From positions 1 to 64,000 of the forward strand of contig NZ_WNJO01000009.1 in NCBI RefSeq assembly GCF_009720675.1: 64,000 nucleotides of DNA. Reading direction: 5' to 3'. The stretch comes from Secundilactobacillus folii (GTDB lineage: Bacteria; Bacillota; Bacilli; Lactobacillales; Lactobacillaceae). Of this stretch, positions 40,028 through 49,532 are shown piece after piece. Both the position numbers and the translations under genes were made by a program. How positions within the stretch are numbered: position 1 is the stretch's first letter; every line of letters begins with the position of its first letter. The notes below the pieces were generated by a model that ran no database searches, was not told where the DNA came from, and saw only the letters and a program-made list of their open reading frames with translations.

Positions 40028-40450
40028 TTACTCACGATGAAAAATGGCGCTAACCCCTTTAGTACTATGGTGGTTGTGAATATACCGATTATATTCCACC
40101 ATTTTTAACTTATTTCCCTTACGATAAACCAAGATATCGCCTTTGACTCTTGGATGGTAACTGTTAGCTTTATACACACCCTTGATTCGATAATAATGAC
40201 GTCCATAGTGTGCGTATCGAAGCGAAGTCATGTTAGTATCGACCAATAAAGAAGCAAAATTAGTAATGTGGTACTTATAAAAGCGATATCCATCTAGTCC
40301 ACCCTGTCGGTAATGATAAACCCATTGTCCGCGAACACTAGCTGGTGTCCCACGATGCCAAGTTGCAGCATGAGCTGTCCCATTACCAATCAAACCGCCA
40401 CCGACAAGTCCCGCAGCAACCGCCATTACAGTTAACATTGATTTTTTCAT
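40028..40450 (-). CDS. Small secreted protein, PxxxRGxWY family
   Basis: A 140-residue protein. The signal peptide is MKKSMLTVMAVAAGLVGGG with a cleavage site near AHA (residue 28). Mature part: TPASVRGQWVYHYRQ, then basic Tyr/His-rich sequence. The start at 40450 has GGGAG 9 bases upstream; longer TTG/ATG starts have none. Its own terminator follows. It shares the MKKS(M/L)L signal start with the next paralogue at 40636. Function unknown. Confidence 0.8.
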   Translation of the reverse strand: MKKSMLTVMAVAAGLVGGGLIGNGTAHAATWHRGTPASVRGQWVYHYRQGGLDGYRFYKYHITNFASLLVDTNMTSLRYAHYGRHYYRIKGVYKANSYHPRVKGDILVYRKGNKLKMVEYNRYIHNHHSTKGVSAIFHRE

Positions 40451-40635
40451 ATTGAATTCTCCCAAATTATCCAAATCGTACAATAAAGTGCAAGTCCTAA
40501 GAGACGGCATCGATAATCTCCCTAGATGATTACCAGTCAGCATCAATCAGTACTGTTAGACTCCCTTCTAACAAATACACCAAACTTGCACCCGATTATT
40601 TACCCTTTTAAGTTTAACGTACAGATAATGGTACA

Positions 40636-41031
40636 TTACCGACGATAAGTTCCTCTCATGCCCCGGTCATCTTTCACATAGATTCTGTGTGCACCATGCC
40701 ACTTAACTTTATAGTGCCAAGCAATCCCGCCTTGGGGTGCATTCTCATAAACACGACCGGCAATATAGTATTCATGGTGTCCCAGATACTTATACTTACT
40801 GTGATACGTAGTCTGTGGATCCGTACCATGTGAAGGTTCCACTGCGATCGTTGACTTTCCAAATTTCAGCCGTGTTGACACGCGGTACGATCGTCCACGC
40901 CAACTGGTGTGACGCAGCACCTTAGGCAGACCCTGGTGAACTTTAGATGCGTTTGCTGTCGGATTAGACATGGTCATTGCCCCAAATAGTCCGGCACTTA
41001 ATCCAATTGTAACCAAGAGTGATTTTTTCAT
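40636..41031 (-). CDS. Small secreted protein, diverged PxxxRGxWY family
   Basis: A 131-residue protein. The signal peptide is MKKSLLVTIGLSAGLFGAM with cleavage near ANA (residue 28). The motif region reads LPKVLRHTSWRGRSY, so Pro and Arg are kept but spacing is altered. The mature part is basic with many Tyr and His. The start at 41031 follows GGGAGG by about 9 bases. It lies in the same orientation as the gene at 40028, nearly 190 bases apart. Function unknown. Confidence 0.75.
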   Translation of the reverse strand: MKKSLLVTIGLSAGLFGAMTMSNPTANASKVHQGLPKVLRHTSWRGRSYRVSTRLKFGKSTIAVEPSHGTDPQTTYHSKYKYLGHHEYYIAGRVYENAPQGGIAWHYKVKWHGAHRIYVKDDRGMRGTYRR

Positions 41032-41289
41032 ATGCTTTATCCTCCCATACGTTATCAATAATACACCTAATTTGATTCTGTACAAGGCTCAAATCGGTTG
41101 GTAATCCCGCATTTTCCTATGTATGATGATGCCCATTAAAATCACAGTTTTGAGAGATACAATATAACAAACATCATCGATTGTATATTTAACAGTAAAA
41201 ATCTATCTCCATGCCAACATAACGATCTGTATCTAATTAAAAACAATCAACTGTACTTTGCTCATTCCTATTAATTTGGGAAAGAGGCT

Positions 41290-41520
41290 CTAATTAGAAA
41301 CAGAATGATTTACCTCGGGAGGTCATTTCTAAAGATAAATCGCTACACACTTACGACCAATGTTACATTACAGCAGTCAAGATGCTGTCAATAACCTACT
41401 TGGAAAACCTTTAGATTACTCGATTTTTTTGGATTCCACAACTTTGCTTATCAATTAATTTTCATTGGCACTAGGTCGGTTCAAGCTCTCCGTAGCTCAT
41501 ATTGATAATAGCTATTGTGC
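41290..41520 (+). mobile_element. IS30 3'-end fragment
   Basis: Plus-strand traces of the transposase C-terminus can be read near 41335-41420 (KDKSLHTYDQCYITAVK), matching KGKSLRAYNEHYIAQVQ of the intact copy, with stops. The typical right end is degraded near 41470-41510. No left part is present. Confidence 0.6.
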
Positions 41521-41712
41521 ATACTTTTTAATTAAATTGGTTAGAAATTATTATAAATATTGTGATGAGTATTAAAAACGAATATCACTTGTTTACTTTT
41601 ATGTCAACATATATAGACAAACCAATTTCATTTACGTGAAAATATATATTGTAAATCAGCAATAAATGTGTAACAATGTACCTGATCGCAATAACCATGA
41701 GGAGGTAAAATT

Positions 41713-42039
41713 ATGTTAAGTTTAATAGACACAGACAACCCAAATTATTCACTTGAAATTCTTTTCTATGAGGTCTTTGATCATCATAAACTTTATTCGC
41801 TCGAATCTGATGATGTAATCGGGTTAGATAGCTTCATTAATGCCATAACTACGGGCATAATTGCTTTTGCGGCTAAATATCATGCGTATGAATCAGCACA
41901 GAAGTTTCTAACGGGCTATGTAGATCCGTGTATAAGATTTGAATTCAAAAATGTCAATGAGAATGAAAAGAGCCAGATTAAGAAAAAATTACTTAATCAG
42001 ACCCTAGAATATATCAATGAAGAAATGAAAATTATTTAG
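41713..42039 (+). CDS. Hypothetical small acidic protein
   Basis: A 108-residue soluble acidic protein with no family I recognise. It has a strong ribosome-binding site (AGGAGG, 7 bases before the ATG), which argues that it is real. Predicted mostly helical in the C-terminal third (NENEKSQIKKKLLNQTLEYINEEMK). It is AT-rich and lies between IS30 relics, so it may be imported cargo. Confidence 0.65.
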   Translation: MLSLIDTDNPNYSLEILFYEVFDHHKLYSLESDDVIGLDSFINAITTGIIAFAAKYHAYESAQKFLTGYVDPCIRFEFKNVNENEKSQIKKKLLNQTLEYINEEMKII

Positions 42040-42040
42040 A

Positions 42041-43230
42041 CCTCAATTGTCAAATCAAGTGCAACGATGATTCACTATTCTTATAATTTGGTACAGCTAC
42101 ATTTACAGTTCGTACATCAGGTCACTGGGCCGTTGATAATCCAGTAGGCGCCTTGGACGATTGTTGAGGGTGTCCTGAATCTGCTGAATATCAACTACAT
42201 CATAATTGTCCAGTGATCGTCCCTCAAGATGAACTCACGGATAAGACCGTTGGCATGTTCATTGGTTCCACGTTCTTAAGGTGAGTAGGGATGATCATAG
42301 TAAATTTCCGTCCCGCTAATATTGGCTAACTGTGCAAACTCGCTACCGTTATCAAACGTAATCGACTTGAAGTGCTCTGCCCCGTAGTCGGCCAAGATTG
42401 TTTCTAAACCATGAAGACAGGTATCGGCGTGAAATTTAGGCAATTTGAGGATGATCTCAAAACGTGTTTTACGCTCAGTCAAAGTCATAAGGGCATGCTC
42501 ATCTTCAACTTTCTTACCTTTTACCAAATTGCCTTCCCAATGTCCAATCTCAATGCGTTCCTCAATACTGGATGGGCGGTTTTCAATTGAAGGCCCCAGC
42601 ACTTTCTTATTGAGGCGAGAATGAGCATTGCCTGATTGTTTCACGCGGCGACGAAGCTTCATTGGCAAATCTACATTATTTAGTGCTAATCGCCCGTTAT
42701 CGATATCTCGATAAACTGTGAGGGTCGATGGACAGAGGCGGTCAGTAAAAGCAGACTTATACCAGTGAACAAAAGTATCGACACTATAAATTCGTGGACG
42801 TTGATGCAATGCAGCCACAAGCTGTTTGTAGAAATCTGGACACTGTTCAAGGCGTGCTCTGGGGTGACACAACGCACGATTACGCTCATAGATAGCAGCA
42901 CCAGTATCAGCAAAATACTTGATTACCAGCCGTCGGTTGGTAATCATCTGATGCGTTGTCCCGCGTTGAAGCTCCCGACTAATAGTCGATTTATTGCGGT
43001 TTAAACGTCGAGCTATTTCGGATATCGACATGGCCGGTTGGAGAGACCTGAAAGCCTCAATCTGACCAAGTTCGCTGATCGATAATTGTTTGTAGTGTCT
43101 AGGCATGGTATTCTGAATTTAGGTCATGATGGATTCCTACTTTCTTACTTGCGTGGTTGCTTATAAGCAATGGGTCATCATGGCCTTTTGGTCTAGTTAA
43201 TGAGTGTTGCACTTAGAGTTTAAACTCAGG
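42041..43230 (-). mobile_element. IS30-family element, second subtype
   Basis: Its ends are visible: CAAATCAAGTGCAAC near 42049 and GTTGCACTTAGAGTTTAAA near 43204, in inverted orientation to each other. It contains one minus-strand transposase frame, broken near its 3' end. Confidence 0.8.
42103..43106 (-). pseudogene. IS30-family transposase, broken near the C-terminus
   Basis: The first 276 codons are intact (ISEIARRLNRNKSTISREL helix-turn-helix near 30; HWEGNLVKG near 190; FDNGSEF near 250) and end at TAA 42278-42276 after HPYSP. The same frame continues ERGTNEHANGLIREFI, the third catalytic segment, before a frameshift near 42230. The rest reads IQDTLNNRPRRLLDYQ in another frame to 42103. 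The stop removes the last catalytic Glu, so the product cannot transpose. The first catalytic Asp region reads HWEGN where DWExD is normal, a further defect. Confidence 0.85.
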
Positions 43231-43312
43231 AAAGTATCTGAGATAGTTCTAATTAAGAGATTCAAGATTGTTAATGTTTTCTCTGGTTTTAAAAAGTTAA
43301 GGAAGGTTAAAT

Positions 43313-44155
43313 ATGAAGTTTCAAGATGAAGAATACACTCAAAATATGTACTGTTATTTTGCTAGTCATAAATGGCTCCACAAAATAGAATATCGGAATA
43401 TTTCAATACTAGACAAGCAAACTATAGTGACAAACGACACGTACATCGATGCTTCTGACAAGATTTTCACTTCAATGGATAATGTCATACAGACAATACT
43501 CACTTTTGATCTTTACGACCAATTTGTGACAAGTCTTTATGATGATTCGGATGACGAATACTTTAGGAAAAAAAGAAATAAAATGAAGGACTCAACAGAT
43601 GAGGAAAAGATGCTCAAGTCTTTATATGCTTTAATACTAGATTTGCGAAATAATGTTGTACATAATCGCAAAAGCACATATAAAAACTCTGATAGCATGC
43701 AAGTACAATCTAATGAAGATAAAAAAGAATGTTCTTATTGCGTTGAGTATTCAGCATTAAATTGGTTAGATACGTTTATTATAACGATGTTACAATATCC
43801 CATTGGTGACCATATTTTGTCGGATATGCACAGACAAATCTATTTAAAAGCTATATATAATATCATCATGCAAAAAGTTTCTAAGGCTTTTAAATTTAAA
43901 ACTAAGTACTCAATCCTAATTCCCAATAATTTTAGTGAGTCATCCTTTAAATTACGATATTATACTTCAAATTCCAAATGTTCAAAGAAAGGTAACAAAT
44001 TCTATATAAGCCCGAATAAGAAAGCTGATTGGCCAGTTGACTATGAGATTAATTTACAAAATCAAACATATATAATTCCGAGTGAAATTCTTTCTGAGGA
44101 TGGAACCATCAGTGCAAATAAAATAGATAGTTGGTCCTTGAAAAATAATTCCTGA
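43313..44155 (+). CDS. Hypothetical protein with a HEPN-like RxxxxH motif
   Basis: A 280-residue soluble protein I cannot assign to a family. Residues 100-120 (LKSLYALILDLRNNVVHNR) contain R112-x4-H117 at the end of a helix, the pattern of HEPN-domain ribonucleases found in toxin, Abi and other defence proteins. The second half is beta-rich. The gene is AT-rich, lies between two IS30 elements, and has its own start with AAGGA upstream. There is no partner antitoxin beside it. Defence function is an inference from one short motif and from the setting. Confidence 0.6.
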   Translation: MKFQDEEYTQNMYCYFASHKWLHKIEYRNISILDKQTIVTNDTYIDASDKIFTSMDNVIQTILTFDLYDQFVTSLYDDSDDEYFRKKRNKMKDSTDEEKMLKSLYALILDLRNNVVHNRKSTYKNSDSMQVQSNEDKKECSYCVEYSALNWLDTFIITMLQYPIGDHILSDMHRQIYLKAIYNIIMQKVSKAFKFKTKYSILIPNNFSESSFKLRYYTSNSKCSKKGNKFYISPNKKADWPVDYEINLQNQTYIIPSEILSEDGTISANKIDSWSLKNNS

Positions 44156-44157
44156 AT

Positions 44158-44344
44158 TTAAAATCGAAGTGCAGCACCTGTAAGGTACACAAATAGGCAA
44201 TGGGGACCTATACTTTAACGGCTCTAAGATATCTGTTGTTGGTAGACAAGTTCTCTTGCCTATTAGCAATAGATATTTTTATTATATATTAGCAGACGCA
44301 AAAGGGGGCCTATAATATCTGTTGTTGGTAAGTTTTTCTTGCTC
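44158..44344. mobile_element. IS30 left-end fragment and 16-bp direct repeats
   Basis: An isolated IS30 left end (GAATTTAAAATCGAAGTGCA, then ACAAATAGGCAATGGGGACC) runs to about 44220. After it, ATATCTGTTGTTGGTA occurs twice, at 44229-44244 and 44315-44330, right before the next complete left end at 44345. This looks like a deletion or transposition scar. Confidence 0.6.
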
Positions 44345-45502
44345 CCGGATTTAAAATTGAAGTGCAACATCTAGTAAAATATTTTAGGTACACAAATAGG
44401 CCATGGAGACCTACACTTTAAACATCGACGAATAAAGAAAGAAGCCTCTCCATGACCCAAGTAAATACTACCACCACTCGTACCTACCAACAACTGTCAG
44501 AAGCCGAAAGAGGCGCTAATCAAGCGTTTCATGAAGATCATTATTCTATTCGTGAGATTGCTAAACGACTTCATCGAAGCCCTAGTACTATCAGTCGCGA
44601 ACTCAAGCGTGGCACCGTTCGTCAGCTTAATTCAGATTATTTGCCTTACTACCAATATTACGCTGTTGCTGGTCAAGCTAACTATCTCAAACACCGTGCT
44701 AACTCTCATTCTAAAGGACTTTTACAGCGGTGCTGGTTGTTCTTTTCAATGCTCTGTAAAACGCTCAAAACGTATGTCCGCGTTGATAGTGTCGATAGCT
44801 TCGTTCACCGGTTTCGGCGTAATCATCCAGACAAGCCATGCCCCTCAACGCCAACCGTTTATCGGTACATCGACATGGGTCTGCTTGATTTGGATAATAC
44901 TGACTTGCCAGCCAAGCTTCGACGACGTGTTAAAAGCACTCGTAAAGTCCATGCACGCGTGAATAAGAAAAACTTGGGAACTTCCATTGATGAACGCCCG
45001 GATTCCATCGATAATCGTCTAACATCTGGTGACTGGGAAGTCGACCTAGTCAAAGGTAAGCGAATCACTAGTGAACCCGCTGTGATGACTTTGACTGAAC
45101 GTTTGAGTCGCTTTGAAATTATCGTCAAAATTCCAGACTATCACGCTGAAACCTGTCGTGACACTCTTCAAGCGATTCTTAATGAATACGGTACTGAGAA
45201 GTTTCACTCGATTACCTTTGACAACGGTAGTGAATTCTCCTTAATGAACCAAGTTGATGGGACACAGATCTACTTCGCCCATCCTTACTCACCTTGGGAA
45301 CGTGGCAGTAACGAGAATCAAAACGGCTTGATTCGAGAGTTTATACCCAAAGGTAAATCACTGCGTGCTTACAATGAACACTACATCGCTCAAGTTCAAG
45401 ATGCTCTTAATCACCGTTTACGGAAATCCTTGAACTACCTGAGTGCTAGTGAAGCTTTTGAGTTCTTTTCACCGTTTCAATTAAAACTACGTTAAAAGCA
45501 AC
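44345..45502 (+). mobile_element. IS30-family element, right end lost
   Basis: The left end (GATTTAAAATTGAAGTGCAAC near 44347) and the whole transposase gene are present. The right end that should follow the stop codon is missing, because the IS66 element begins at 45503, seven bases after the stop. Confidence 0.8.
44452..45495 (+). CDS. IS30-family transposase, full length
   Basis: The 347-residue DDE transposase is the reference copy of this window. Helix-turn-helix YSIREIAKRLHRSPSTISREL near 30-50; catalytic segments GDWEVDLVKG near 190, FDNGSEF near 255, and ERGSNENQNGLIREF near 285. The start ATG follows AGAAAGAAG. The protein looks functional, but its element lacks the right end, so it could act only on other copies. 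It is the best template for recognising the broken relatives at 284, 1540 and 41335. Confidence 0.9.
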   Translation: MTQVNTTTTRTYQQLSEAERGANQAFHEDHYSIREIAKRLHRSPSTISRELKRGTVRQLNSDYLPYYQYYAVAGQANYLKHRANSHSKGLLQRCWLFFSMLCKTLKTYVRVDSVDSFVHRFRRNHPDKPCPSTPTVYRYIDMGLLDLDNTDLPAKLRRRVKSTRKVHARVNKKNLGTSIDERPDSIDNRLTSGDWEVDLVKGKRITSEPAVMTLTERLSRFEIIVKIPDYHAETCRDTLQAILNEYGTEKFHSITFDNGSEFSLMNQVDGTQIYFAHPYSPWERGSNENQNGLIREFIPKGKSLRAYNEHYIAQVQDALNHRLRKSLNYLSASEAFEFFSPFQLKLR

Positions 45503-45588
45503 GTAAGCACACTACAACCGGACGTATTGAAACACAAAACGGACTTCCTCATAATTGAGGTAGTCCGTTTTGTGTTTTATTCGGCTAC

Positions 45589-47101
45589 TCATAAGGGCTC
45601 AGGCTCATAATTCCATGGTAAACAAGCCTCCAGTTGTGCTTCTTTTGCGAAAGTTGGCAACTGTGACACAGTTTTTAGTAAATATTCCATGTAATCACGA
45701 GGCTTAACGCCGTTCGCTTTGGCACTTTGAATCAACGTCATCCAGATGGCATTGGCCTCAGCACCCTTGGGGTTGGTAGAAAATAACCAGTTCTTGCGCC
45801 CAATGACATAGCTTTTCACATTGCGTTCCGAGGCATTATTGGTGAAATCTAATTCACCGAAGTTCAGCACCTGATTCAAGGCCGTCCGCTGGCCAAGCGC
45901 GTACGCGATGGCCTTCCTTAAGCGACTGTTGGCGTATAGATCAGTTGATTCACACCAAGCCCAGAATGCTTCGATCAAAGGCTTCAACTTGGATCGGTGA
46001 AGTTGAAGCCGTTCGGTGCTAGGTAATCCCTGCCATTGCCGCTCCCAATTAAACATTTCCGTGATCAGCGTTAATCCTTTAGAAGTCTTGAAGTGATGTG
46101 GATCAACGTGAGCTTCATCGAAAAATTTACGCCGGACATGTGCCCAACACCCACTTCGAATGACTGAATCCGCTACTCGGTTATAGCCCTGATACCCATC
46201 ACATTGGAGGACACCAGTAAAGTTACGATATAGTTTTTGGGCTACCGCTCCAGCTCGACTCGCTGAATAATAGTAGAACACCATTTGGTGTTCTACCTGA
46301 CGAATCGTACGAGCTAACCAGATATATGATTTACTGGTGGCCGCCTTACCAGGCTCGCGTAGAACCTGATAGGGCGTTTCATCACCCTGTAAAAACTGCT
46401 GAGCCATCAAGCGTTCATGTAGTAATTGGTAGACCGGCTTGATTATTTCGACACCCTTAATCATCCAGTTAGCCATACATTGATCACTGATATCAATTCC
46501 CTGATGCTGCCAATAATTTCTTTGGCGATACAGTGGTACACCTAATTCATACTTGAAATAGGCGATCTCAGTGACCATCGATGGTGACGCTAAACTATGC
46601 GCCAGCAGTGATTGGGGTGCATGACCATGATAAAAATGGCTATCACCATCTAACTGTTCACAGTCAACGCATTTGTAGGTGGCCTCATAGATATCTTCTA
46701 CGTAATGGTGGGCTGGAATACTGATAAGTTGCTGATGTTTAAACTGTTTACCGACTCGCACTAATTCATGCCCATACTCACAATGCTGGTCAGGCTTATC
46801 AATCACGACTTCTTTATGTGGTAAGTTGGCAGTATTAACTTCAACACGTTTTCGCCGTGGACGTCTTTCAATAGTACCGACTGACGTCGGGACTTCGCTT
46901 TGTTCACCAGTCTGCTCTGGTTTCATGAAAGGATCGTCTTTGAATAGCGAGGTTTGATTAGGATCACCTAGCTTCTCTGACTGATGACCATATAATTTAC
47001 GGGTCAGGTAAGCTACCGTTCAGACAGCTCCTCAATCTGCTTAAGTAGTTGTTGATTTTGTTTGAGTGCTTGCGCCAAGAGTCCTTCCGTCGTTGCCAAA
47101 C
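45589..47101 (-). pseudogene. IS66 transposase, frameshifted near the N-terminus
   Basis: The main frame (445 codons from 46926) holds the IS66 core: zinc-finger-like YKCVDCEQLDGDSHFYHG, VPLYRQRNYWQ, FLQGDETPYQV, LQCDGYQGYN and FTNNASERNVKSYVIGRKNWLFS. The N-terminal coiled-coil piece (LLAQALKQNQQLLKQIEELSER) lies upstream from about 47101 in another frame. A one-base loss near 47019 separates it from VAYLTRKLYGHQSEKL. A shorter protein from the internal ATG at 46926 lacks a clear ribosome-binding site. So the enzyme is probably inactive, though catalytic residues are kept. Confidence 0.75.
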
Positions 47102-47146
47102 ATACCACCACCGTTCGTTTATGTGTTGATATGATTTTACTACGAG

Positions 47147-47509
47147 TTAACCAGATTGCCTACTACTTTTTGGTGGCGTAATTTGCTGAATGGAAGATTC
47201 CAACGCCCAACCTGAAAGTAATCGGGTTAGTTGTTTGGTATGCAGCCTTTTAACTTCATTTTGATTAGTTGGCCATTGAATCCGACCATTATCAATTCGT
47301 TTATACAACAATAAAAAGCCATCACCATCCCAATACAACGCTTTGTAGCGATCCTTGCGGGTCCCACAAAACATGAACAGCGATTTATCGTATGGGTCTA
47401 GTTCGTATTGTTCAGTGACAACTCGGGCTAATCCGTCAATGCCACGACGGAGATCGGTTTTGCCACAAACTAGATAGATACCGTTCAGTTTGCGAACGTC
47501 AATTAACAT
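47147..47509 (-). CDS. tnpB: IS66 accessory protein TnpB
   Basis: A 120-residue protein with the family's wording: YLVCGKTDLRRGIDGLARVV near 12-32, DPYDKSLFMFCGTRKDRYKALYWD near 38-60, and GFLLLYKRIDNGRIQWP. It is needed together with the transposase for movement of IS66 elements. Intact and of normal length. Overlaps the end of the upstream small gene by 11 bases. Confidence 0.9.
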   Translation of the reverse strand: MLIDVRKLNGIYLVCGKTDLRRGIDGLARVVTEQYELDPYDKSLFMFCGTRKDRYKALYWDGDGFLLLYKRIDNGRIQWPTNQNEVKRLHTKQLTRLLSGWALESSIQQITPPKSSRQSG

Positions 47510-47681
47510 CGTTAAACACCGCCTTTAGGAGGGCATCCAGAATATAGCCATTAACGTAGTTGTAAACGACTAACGATTTATTCTCACTCAATCGCATTTG
47601 AAAAGCCTTGGTAGGCGTAGTTGGTTTACTCGACTTAGGTTGATCCAGTTTAATTTGAACCACATCTTGAAGTTTAGTCAT
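47499..47681 (-). CDS. tnpA: IS66 accessory protein TnpA (short)
   Basis: A 60-residue protein at the first position of the IS66 operon. The short form is usual in lactobacilli (KAFQMRLSENKSLVVYNYVNG). Good ribosome-binding site (AGGTGA) before the ATG at 47681. Identified mainly by position and overlap with tnpB. Confidence 0.7.
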   Translation of the reverse strand: MTKLQDVVQIKLDQPKSSKPTTPTKAFQMRLSENKSLVVYNYVNGYILDALLKAVFNDVN

Positions 47682-47883
47682 AAAAAATCACCTCATCATA
47701 ATTGATAAGATGATCATACTGCTCTGTTAAGTGCATTTATAGACGTTCGGTTGTACTGTGCTTACATACGATCTTGTAGACCATTATCCTAATCAAACTC
47801 AGCAGTCTGTTGCTTAATGGGCCAATTTGACGCTCGAGCTAAAAGCTCATGAAAGTTGACGACCTCAACCTCAATTTGAGTAT

Positions 47884-47931
47884 ACAAAAAGAAGTATCAA
47901 AATTACCGTCGTAATTTTGATACTTCTACTT
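47884..47931 (-). terminator. Perfect 15-bp hairpin, terminator-like
   Basis: GAAGTATCAAAATTA (47891) pairs perfectly with its complement ending at 47926. On the minus strand five T follow. It is a second hairpin after the S-layer gene, next to the IS66 end. Confidence 0.65.
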
Positions 47932-47992
47932 TAGGATATTTGACGAAGAGCCTTAAAAATTACTTTTCAACACCATTTGACAAAGAGCCAAA

Positions 47993-48026
47993 AAAAGATT
48001 GAATCAACTAAAGATTCAATCTTGAA
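47993..48026 (-). terminator. Terminator of the S-layer gene
   Basis: AAGATTGAATC pairs with GATTCAATCTT around a 7-base loop. On the minus strand a run of T follows. It is about 50 bases after the stop codon. Confidence 0.9.
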
Positions 48027-48072
48027 AAAGTTCTTATTAAACGGAGAACTTTTATTCTATATATTTAACTCA

Positions 48073-49485
48073 TTAAGCAAATGGATTACCTTGGTTAGTG
48101 GTACTACCAGTTGAAGTAGATGGTGTAGTTACTTCAACTCTAGTTGCATTGTATTGTGCTTCAAATGGCGTACCAAATGTACCAGCCTTTGCAGATGCTG
48201 GAGTCAATACATATTGGTAAGTCTTGGTTGCATCAGTACCATCAGTACCATCACCCTTAAATGTAGGCGACTTAAGTTCTTTATAGTATGAGCTACCGTT
48301 TAAGAATGCTAGAGCTTGATCAGCAGTAAATGACTCACCCTCAGTACCCGCAAATAAGGTTGTTTCACCATTAGTAGGTGCAATAACTTTAAATTGAGCA
48401 GCACTCTCACTAGGTTCAGTAGTATCAGATACAGCAGTAATAGTCTTGGTATTGGCAATTGAACCATCATAGCTTACATATGCTGTAACCTTTGAAGTCT
48501 TCTGTGTGTTCTTAGTAGCATACAGTGTCACAGTAGAACCAGCCTTAACATTACTTAAAGCATTAACGGAATCACCTGGATTAACTGTGTAACCCTTGCC
48601 TTTTAATGCAGTTGTTGTAGCATCTTGCAAGCCTTTACTTACACTACCATTTGCGTATACATCACCTGTTACATCGCTACCACTGCCCTTAGCAGAAGTT
48701 GTTGTGTAGTTAAAACTTGTAACTACAGAACCAGTTGCGACATCCTTAACATCAACCTTAACTTGAGTGTCGGCGTTCAAAGCACTGTCGTCTTTAACGT
48801 TTGAAGCCTTTACCCAAGTACCAACAGCTGGATCAGTAGTACTACCATTTACAGTAGCAACCTTGTACCAGGTGTCACCTTCACGTGAAGTTTGGGTAGT
48901 AGCACTGAATGTAAGCTTTTCGTTTGCATATGAACTAGTGCTTGTAACTGCCTTTGAACGACCAACTTTATATTGAGCATAAGCAGGACTAGTATAGAAT
49001 AAATCGTTCTTAGTTGCTGAAGTTGTGCCAGTCAAAGTAAATGTTGAAGTGTTGTTAGTTTGATCCTTAGTGGTTGCGTATGATGCAACACCACCGTTAA
49101 ATGCGGTCTTGCTGGTACCACCATAAACCCAGCCGCGGTATGCACCATCAAATGATACAACCTTGTAGTAAACTGAGCCACGGTTAGTAGTAGCAACACG
49201 GTATGCACGGAAGTTAGCTGAACCATTCTTAGAAGTGCTTAACTTCTTAGCAGTGGTAGTAGATGCAACAACCTTAGCACCCTTCAAAGTACCGGCCTTA
49301 GTATAAACGGCATTGGTACCAGTTAAAGTAACGTTACGGTCTGTAGCGGCCGTGGTCAAAGTAGCATTTGATGTTACTTTGGCATAAGTCTTAGCTGAAG
49401 CATTAGTTGTGGCTGCACCGGCAGCGGCAACGAATGAGACGGCAGCTAAGCCTAAATAAAGAGATTTCTTTAAACTTGCTTGCAT
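48073..49485 (-). CDS. slpB: S-layer protein (L. brevis/buchneri SlpB-type)
   Basis: A 470-residue secreted protein. The signal LKKSLYLGLAAVSFVAAAG with cleavage at ASA (about residue 31) and the following region (NVTLTGTNAVYTKAGTLKGAKV; RAYRVATTNRGSVYYKVVSF; YRGWVYGG) are characteristic of the cell-wall-binding N-terminal half of S-layer proteins in the L. brevis/buchneri group. The C-terminal half is Thr/Ser/Ala-rich and should form the lattice. Codon use is narrow, as in very highly expressed genes. The start at 49485 follows GGAGG. A strong promoter and two terminators surround it, so it is transcribed alone. It lies directly beside an IS66 element. Confidence 0.85.
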   Translation of the reverse strand: MQASLKKSLYLGLAAVSFVAAAGAATTNASAKTYAKVTSNATLTTAATDRNVTLTGTNAVYTKAGTLKGAKVVASTTTAKKLSTSKNGSANFRAYRVATTNRGSVYYKVVSFDGAYRGWVYGGTSKTAFNGGVASYATTKDQTNNTSTFTLTGTTSATKNDLFYTSPAYAQYKVGRSKAVTSTSSYANEKLTFSATTQTSREGDTWYKVATVNGSTTDPAVGTWVKASNVKDDSALNADTQVKVDVKDVATGSVVTSFNYTTTSAKGSGSDVTGDVYANGSVSKGLQDATTTALKGKGYTVNPGDSVNALSNVKAGSTVTLYATKNTQKTSKVTAYVSYDGSIANTKTITAVSDTTEPSESAAQFKVIAPTNGETTLFAGTEGESFTADQALAFLNGSSYYKELKSPTFKGDGTDGTDATKTYQYVLTPASAKAGTFGTPFEAQYNATRVEVTTPSTSTGSTTNQGNPFA

Positions 49486-49532
49486 GTGTAATTCCTCCAA
49501 ACATATATTTATGTAACTCACCAAGCAATAAC

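Larger units (their letters stand above)
45503..47765 (-). mobile_element. IS66-family element
   Basis: The terminal inverted repeats GTAAGCACACTACAACCG (45503) and, on the other strand, GTAAGCACAGTACAACCG (47765) begin with the GTAA typical of IS66. Inside are three minus-strand genes in the usual order: tnpA-like, tnpB, transposase. The 8 bases outside the ends (AAAGCAAC and ATACGATC) differ, so no target duplication remains. Confidence 0.9.
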
